From contig CM041779.1 of NCBI GenBank assembly GCA_023374045.1, positions 299,966,167-300,030,166 on the forward strand: DNA of 64,000 nucleotides. Direction: 5' to 3'. The notes below the pieces were generated by a model. The model had not been told where the DNA came from and searched no databases. It saw only the letters and a list, made by a program, of their open reading frames with translations. Position numbers and translations under genes: made by a program. Positions 57,101-64,000 of the stretch are shown piece after piece (the stretch's first letter is position 1; each line of letters begins with the position of its first letter). The stretch comes from Limonium bicolor. Taxonomy: Eukaryota; Streptophyta; Magnoliopsida; Caryophyllales; Plumbaginaceae.

Positions 57101-59682
57101 AGCCTATAACCAATGCTCAGCACTGGAAAGACAATAATTGTCAGGAACCATCAATGTGAATACCAATTGAACACCACGAATGACCCACGCTCAAGAGAGC
57201 TTGTGACCCGATAAATTACTTTATTCTTAGACAACCAAGATAATTGGTAAATGGTATCATAAATGATGGAAATAATGTGAGGTAAGCCAACCTACTGGTG
57301 AAACCTAAACTGAAACAAAACATCTCCACATGAGGAAGATAATACCACTGCGGTATGCTACGACAATCATCATACATATGAACTAGGAACCTCCTAGTGT
57401 ATTTACACCATAAGGAAATGGTGCCAACAACAATGGTAATGAGTAAAGACGAGCTACCACAGTAACACAGTCAGTAAGAACGATGTTGTACAATAAGTAA
57501 GAGTATGGTGCGTAACAAGTGACCGCTATGAGGAAGTAACAGATAATGACACGGAGTATAAGTACGAGATAACAGGTAGAAATATTTTTTCCTATCACAT
57601 AAGTGACTTACTGTCAAGCGTTTACGCCTCTGCACTCTGTATGACTGAGTGTTTTGGTATTGCACTTGTGCAGCTAATGACCTAATGGGATGGCTAGGGA
57701 TATGGAGAATGTAAACCGTAGTAAACCAGTGTACAACACACTAATAATCACAAATGTGAATTCCAATGGAATAAAGGGTGAAAAGAGACTTAAGAAAGTC
57801 ACTAGGACCAACGCATAGAGAATGCAAGGTCACACAAGTGAAGAACACTTGTACTGAACCAGAAGAACTGGTATAATTCAGAAGCTATCGATAACAGAGG
57901 AAGCACTACAACTAAGTAGTGACTTAACCTCGCCCGACAATAAGTCGGAGGAACTTAGTGAATAATCATGGGAGCACAAATAGTATACATAATAGATTGC
58001 CAGAGAGCAGGTTATAAATCTTAAACTCATTGAATTCAAACAGTGGTGAAAGAATACCACACTGTTAGTAAACCTTATTCCCATAATCGACGAATAAAAA
58101 GGTGATGTATAGCACATTAAGGATAACACGGAGGGTGAGTAACCCAAGTTATCAGGGTTGCGCAGCAGAAGCTAGTGGGCCCTAGCTAGGAGATTTAATA
58201 CGCCTAGTAAGTATAACAGAATGGCTATTAATGCCTTGGAGCCTGATAGGCTAGAACCGAATTAATTATGAGTTAAATAAACTCATATAGGAATCCTTGG
58301 TGCAAAGACTAAACCATTGTTATGATTAGGACCCTTTGACAAGGGTATATTATGTAATAAACCGTAAAGAAGCTAAAACGCTTCAGATTGCCCAAATTGA
58401 TTAAACCAATGTTTAATAATAATAACATATGGTAGATTACGTGGGCGTAATTTAAGGGGGGTAGAGCGAAAACCACATAATGTGAATTTTATGAATAAAA
58501 CACATAAACTATAATGTGCATAGCACAAATGAAAATTGATTTCATGACTGGTACTATGTTAAATAAACATAAGTATTCATTCATATTGAAATTGTAGTAA
58601 TTAGGCATGAGAGATGCAAATACCATAGGATGGATATACCTACCTTGTAACACCACGTAAGAGTATTAGTAAAAGAAAAGTAATGGGTAGTGGACGGAGC
58701 TCCACAAGTATTGTAGCCTTTGAAGAAGTAGTACGAAATGAATGAGAGTAGTAGATGAATGAAGTCTAGGAGTAGCATATACCTAGGTAAGTTATTGGAA
58801 GTAAATTGAGGACAATTAAATTCTACAAGTATGGTAATCCCTAGTAAGAATAATTGAAAGGATGGAGAGTAATGGATGGAAGTAGTGAAGGCTGATGAAA
58901 TGGGCATTTAGGTATTGAACCACGGAGTAAAGTATTTGGGAAGTAGAGTGAGGATGATTGATGGACTGATTCCATCCTTTAGAGATGTATGAATTCGTAA
59001 TCACGACTAGGAAGGGTAAAAGATAGAAAATGAAAACAAGTAAATTATTTGTTTGTTTGAAACTGATGTGGGAAGTCAAACTTGATCCTGATCAGATCAA
59101 GGGAAACCGAACACAAATTGGGGTGGAAAGATAGTTCAACACTGATGCTGATCACATCAGGGTCGAATGATTCTTGAAGCTCCCCTCAAGTGGTCACAAG
59201 AATCACACATAGGGTAGAAGTAATAAATATAAATTGGAATTTGGGGTTGTGTGTTTTATGAAGATTTTTAACTAGTAGTTGTAAAAGGATTTCCCTTAGA
59301 CTGGAGAATGAGGATTGTTGGATTTTATATCAGAGAACGGTGGTAGTATATCATATGGTACTATTCCAAGGGCAACAGGACATAGAGGAGTCCTGTGTCT
59401 AGAGGACCTGAGTGCCTGCGGGATTGTAATGTGTATTGCATTGCTTTGGGGATAGCTTTGCACTGTGTGTATGTATAGACCTTGTAGAGTAAAACCAGAT
59501 GGTTGGCAGTAATGTGGATTGGAGTAATTATTGTACGTTGGCATGGCATGGTACGTAGAAACCTTGAGTAATGGATTTGGGAATTGCTAGGAGGAAGAAT
59601 GTGTGACTTTTGGTATTAGACATGTAAGGATGAGTAAGCATTGTAAACCTGTAACCTCGAACAACTTTAAGGACAAAGTTCT
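54164..59682 (+). other. Non-coding interior of B
   Basis: No gag or pol motif is visible in any frame; short frames such as 55240-55503 and 56950-57159 lack recognisable domains. From about 56310 to the end it is collinear with C1, with shared blocks such as CTCTGTATGACTGAG near 57633 and a second polypurine-like motif at about 58453-58466. The persistence of these blocks in diverged families suggests cis-acting roles (packaging, priming). Confidence 0.8.
58453..58466 (+). other. Internal polypurine-tract-like motif of B
   Basis: TAAGGGGGGTAGAG followed by C, 1.2 kb before the 3' polypurine tract and matching the motifs in C1 and D. Confidence 0.6.
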
Positions 59683-59695
59683 TAAGGGGGTAGAT
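59683..59695 (+). other. 3' polypurine tract of B
   Basis: TAAGGGGGTAGAT immediately before the 3' LTR, after GGACAAAGTTCT, the block conserved with D and C1. Confidence 0.8.
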
Positions 59696-62600
59696 TGAAA
59701 TACCCCGACCTTAAATATGGAGATTAAATTATCCTAATAGGTATTTAAGAGCCTAATAATGATTAAGAAATATTGGTAAGGGGAAATAAATCCACAGAAA
59801 TAAAGAAACGTTTAAAAAGCGAAAAACGCTAAGTAAGCGTTAAATAACCATAGGAGGTATGAGACCTCGGTTAGCGTATTATATGGATTCTTAAGGCTTA
59901 ATAAGGCCTAAATAATATATGGGAACAACTCCCGAAGAAAACGGATCCAAATAATGCATTAAAACGCTAATAGAGCTTTAGCGCACGTTTTTCGAGATAA
60001 CCCGAAAATGTGATTTTAAGGTGTCAAACGAACCCGTAAAAATTATAAATCATTAAATAACAATTATTAAGCATTCATGGAAGCTTAATAGTCAATAAAA
60101 ATAATTAAACGAGAAAATTCTGGAAAACGGGCCCGGTTAGTGAATAGTACCGAAACCGGGTAAAATAACGAGCGTTTTCTGTAAAAGACGAAAAACGCTC
60201 CAACTAGTATAACTGTAGGGGGCCGGTTTTTAACAGTCAAATAACTCCCTCACACACACATGTAACTAGCTAATTAAATAAGAGAGCCAAAAGCAAAAAG
60301 TAATAAAGTAAAAACTACTTTATCCCTTCTCTCTCTCCTCACTCACTCATTTCTCTACTCTCTCACCTCCCTCCTTCCTCACCCATCCGATTTCTCCCTC
60401 CTCTCTCTTCTGGAATGGGCGATTTTGAAGCTCCAAGGAGAAGCTTCAATCGCTTCTCATCTTTCCATCCATGCTCCACCTTCATTTAAACTCCAAAGGT
60501 AAAAATAATTACATATTTGTAATCCCCTCATCATCCTCTACATTTCTCTCTTTTCAAAATCCAAAAATGAGGAAATTCATCTCCATGGGTTTCCCCATTC
60601 AAAGAGAAAATAGAATCAATGGGTAGCTTGGAGTCTTCTCTCTCCATTAAGGTAAAAATCTACATGAAAAACTCACTTTTTCTTCATCTCCCTTTGGTAA
60701 CCAATTTTTCCCATTGTAACGCCTTGTTTTCTCTCCTCTCTTTTGAGCATCAATTCCACCTTGCAATGGTGGTGGATTCCCCTTCTTGAACCAAGGGCTA
60801 AAACCCATCCTAAAACACCCCAAAGGTAAACCCTAGAAAACTTGCTTTAAACATCTCTATGAACTAGCATTAATTAAAGGGTTAGTATGCTAATTATACT
60901 TGTCTTATGTGCTTTGGGTGATGGGAATGGAGTTTGGCAACTCCATTCCCCATGTGACCGAATTGTACAAGAAAGAGAGGAGAAGAAGTGGAAAAGAAAA
61001 GAGGAAATAAGAGCTTAAGGTAAGAGCTCTTTCTTGAATGGTAAATTTAATGCATTAGAGTAATGGGAATGGGTAAACCAATTTAAAGAACCCAAAATAT
61101 TGTATTGGTATTGTAGTATTGGAATTTTGGGTATTTGTGAACTAGTATGTGAATTATAGGCCTTAGAGCCAAGTGTATTGTATATGTGTATTAGTATTGT
61201 GGATTGAGGAAGTATTGATGAATTGGTATTGTATTGGTTGCTGGTAGGACCCTAGTATGGGTGTGGCTAGATTAGGAATGACTTTGGTGAGAATGTGTAT
61301 GTGTGGCTAAGTAAGAAAAGTAGGTGAACTATGGCCAAATTTTGGTAGAAAATGTGCATTAATGGATGACTTGGTGAATGGGAGAACCAAGGTGTGTATT
61401 GGGGATTGTAGGGATGTTTAATGACCATGGAGTAGTAGTTATAGTATGAGAACGAAAGAATGTAAAACCTATAGCAAGAGTTGTTGAATTGTATTGGAGA
61501 AACTAGGAGAACTTATGTACAAGACCTAGTGAATGAGTGTTGGACTTGAAGAGGTGAGGTAATGCATTGTAGGCCTTGGAAATGGCATTAGGAGATGAGA
61601 ATATGCATGGGGGGAAGTAGGAACTAAAATCTGTAGCAAAACAAAACTAGGAAGGATGTGTATAAGTGTTGAAAGGGAAATGTAGAAAATGTATGTGTGA
61701 ATTAGTATGAAGAGGAGTGATGAATTGGTAATGGATTTAGACATGTTTAGAAGTTTAATTATGTGCTTAAACAAGTGGGATTAAGTGTACGAACATTTGG
61801 GAATTATTTAGGCAAAGTGAGGATTGTAACAGATTTTGAAAATGTCAAAATCTGTAGAAATTGTAGCAGGGTCCGGGACTTAAGTCCAGGACTAAGTCCC
61901 GGACCAACATGTACAAACTGACCGAGAGTAGATAGCAGTGGGTGGTCCGGGACTTAGGTCCGATACAAGGACCCGGACGACCCCTTGAAAAATGGCCGTG
62001 AGTTTTGTAAGTTCAAGATCCAGGACTTGGGTTAAGCATGAAGACCCAGACCAGTACCAAAATCCATTCGAGAGTTACAAAGTCTTGGGTCCGGGACTTA
62101 CCTTATGTATAAGGTCCCAGACCATATTTGAAAACAGGCCGAGGATTACGACCACATGTTGGTCCGGGACTTAAGACCCGGACAAGGTCCCGGACCAACC
62201 AAAAAAATTGTAAAATTAAGCTTGTCAAACGGGTTTTAAGGAAAGGTAATGAATGGTAATGTTAGTATAAGATAATTAGTACTTAATTAACGATGTTTAA
62301 GGGTCATGAAAGGTATAAACAAGTTTGAGAAGTAAGTAAGAAAGTTGTAAGTATATGAACATTAAGTTAAACCGAAACAACGGGATAACGGGGTAAGGAC
62401 GGGAGTAGTAACTATGTTTGTATTGTGATACTTAGTATTAATTGAACCATTTGGCATGCAGTCATTGGTTCGAGACTAGGACTCAAGGAACAAGTAAGGA
62501 CTAAGGAACAAGGAGACACCGGTAAAGTGAATTTCAGTAAAAGGTATGATTTCTTCATGCCCTGTATCCTAATCTGGTTACCCCGATTTGTGTGCTTATT

Positions 62601-63954
62601 TGATCACCTAATAAGATAAATGCATGAATCGGACTATATTGCACTTACTTGTGCTTGCTTTAGGTTGTTCTTGAGATGTTTATCTTGAACAATCAGTTTG
62701 TATAATTCATGAAATGTATAGATGATGAAATATGTATGTATCTCGTAGTGCACTTGTATTTTGTATTGTACTTGTGAGTATGTGTGGCTTGAATTTGAAT
62801 GACTTCTACTAATTCCTAACCACCTAACTCCTAACGTAAGTATTGAGTAAATTGGAATGAGTAGAAGTCCGATATAGTTTCGGTCATGCGTGAGGAAGAG
62901 TAGACACAAGAGGTTGGATCCGATTCCTGGTTCTTTAAGCTGGTCCACGGCCCAAACCCCTTAAATGGGTAGCATCCTGGAATGGTGAACCAGGTAAAGC
63001 CCAGTGGTGGGACAGTGTAGTCCCTGCCCGGAGGTCCCGACGACTTAACTTGAGTCTGTAGTAAGTAAAATAAGTATTATATGAGTAATGGTCTTGGCTG
63101 GTGTAAGTCATTGACCCCGAGTAAAAGATAATCTCCACCCGATTAACCCGGGTGGACCAATGAAGCTAACAAGTACGGAGTATTGAGTATGTATGGTGTA
63201 TGTAATGCGTATGTGTATTTCGGGGTAAGGTAAGTATGTATTGGATGGCTTATATTGTATTCCTTGTATGTAATGAAGTGTATGAATGTATTCCTTGCGT
63301 AAAGTATTGAAGTACTGTGTATAAGAGCATGTATGCATGTATGTTTGAAATAAATGAATTGCATGTATTCGACCAAGTGGTCGGCGTACCCTCACTAGTA
63401 CGCGGGGTATGCGGTTATCATATTCAACGTAAGCTGACCCCCTAGGGGGAACGTTTTTAGTGTGTAGGTACCAGAAGCAGACATGATCACGGTAAGAGAC
63501 CGGCGACTATACTTGGATAGCTAGAATGAATTGTAGTTAGTAGAGAATCGTAAAAGGCTTGGAGCTTTGTATGTAGTTGTGAGGAATTGGTAGTTATAGA
63601 CTCTCGATGAGTATATATGAACTTGGAAGGAGTATTGTATTTGTATTCGGAACTTAGTAAACTCAGTTATGTATATTGTATTGTATGGAATGTAAAGGAG
63701 CAAAGTGTTGAATGGAGCATTGTAGTATTTCCTTGGTAAGAGGAGTATGTATGTAGATGTGTAGTACTTGCGGATTACAGTCCATCAGAGAGCGTATGTA
63801 TGTATGTAGTAGTAGTATTGACCCTGTTTAGTCCACGTTGGGTGTGATCACGGTTGTATCACACCGATTGTATGTAAATATGTATCCGCTGCGTGAATCT
63901 GGTAGCATGAGGAGATTGGACGGTAATGACAGTATTAACGGTAGGGGTGTTACA
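59696..63954 (+). repeat. 3' LTR of B (4,259 bp)
   Basis: Collinear with 49883-54146 throughout; the last ~200 bp are more diverged. Shares GGGGGCCGGTTTT (60218-60230). Confidence 0.9.
61871..62208. repeat. GGTCCGGGAC array in the B 3' LTR
   Basis: The same five units as in the 5' LTR. Several stem words have changed (GATCCAGGAC in unit 3), while others keep pairing better than the 5' copy (GACCCGGAC in unit 5). Confidence 0.85.
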
Positions 63955-63959
63955 ACAAA
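63955..63959. repeat. Right target-site duplication of B (ACAAA)
   Basis: ACAAA follows the 3' LTR and equals 49878-49882. Confidence 0.9.
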
Positions 63960-64000
63960 AGTGTGGTCTGGTCTAACATTAATTAGAACCGTAAATGAGA
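63960..64000 (-). pseudogene. LINE reverse transcriptase, continuation beyond B
   Basis: The minus strand reads SFTVLINVRPDHTF, the block that normally precedes RQGDPLSP in plant LINE RT. Across one ACAAA it runs in frame into the sequence at 49882. The rest lies outside the window. Confidence 0.75.

Larger units (their letters stand above)
49883..63954 (+). mobile_element. Complete non-coding LTR retrotransposon B (LARD-like, 14.07 kb)
   Basis: Two 4.26-kb LTRs, an initiator-Met primer site, a 5.55-kb interior, a polypurine tract and a perfect ACAAA duplication. The longest interior frames are about 100 codons with no gag or pol similarity, so it needs proteins from another element. Interior and end motifs are shared with C1 and D. 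It sits in a LINE, whose reading frame resumes across the insertion when one ACAAA is removed. By eye the LTRs differ by a few percent, many differences being C/T or G/A. Confidence 0.9.

Overview
The window is nuclear plant DNA, probably eudicot given its AT-richness. The evidence is a FAR1/FHY3-type gene with a GT-AG intron, Ty3/gypsy chromovirus polyprotein, initiator-Met-tRNA primer sites (TGGTATCAGAGC), a plant-type LINE, CACTA and Mutator-like remnants, and a 500-N scaffold gap. I cannot name the species. Nearly everything is transposable-element DNA. No intact single-copy host gene is visible. The best candidates are a frame-broken FAR1-related gene and a two-exon fragment I do not recognise.

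Layout. 7-2646: a non-autonomous Mutator-like element with near-perfect terminal inverted repeats and an exact 9-bp target duplication, ending in a ~570-bp foldback. 2647-8494: repeat-rich DNA with a diverged second copy of the element's interior, a GTCCGG-motif array, a tRNA-type SINE promoter and a ~70-bp minisatellite. 8495-11873: FAR1-related gene, two exons, four frame breaks. 11927-12426: assembly gap. 12427-45959: a nested pile of LTR retrotransposons. Element C2 (minus-strand LTR) is split by E and by D, and E is itself split by C1. 45960-48744: a gene fragment, a small CACTA-like element and unassigned DNA. 48745-49882 and 63960-64000: one LINE reverse transcriptase split by element B (49883-63954), a complete 14.07-kb non-coding LTR element with 4.26-kb LTRs and an ACAAA target duplication.

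The most interesting object is element D (29552-45307, minus strand), a Tekay/Del-like chromovirus. Between its gag zinc knuckle and its protease it carries an ALKBH1-type AlkB 2-oxoglutarate/Fe(II) dioxygenase sequence in the same orientation. The gag/AlkB part also contains short, AT-rich, GT-AG intron-like segments. D shares LTR termini, polypurine tracts and internal end motifs with B and C, which have no coding capacity, so D-type elements are plausible helpers that mobilise them.

A second theme is that the LTRs of B, C, D and E each hold an array of GGTCC/CCGG-type inverted words spaced about 70-74 bp apart. The word differs between families but the spacing is nearly the same. In E the array lies inside a ~1.47-kb unit amplified four times in tandem from the LTR terminus. 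Many one-base indels separate otherwise identical repeats and break every coding frame. Some may be assembly errors, so 'pseudogene' calls are provisional.
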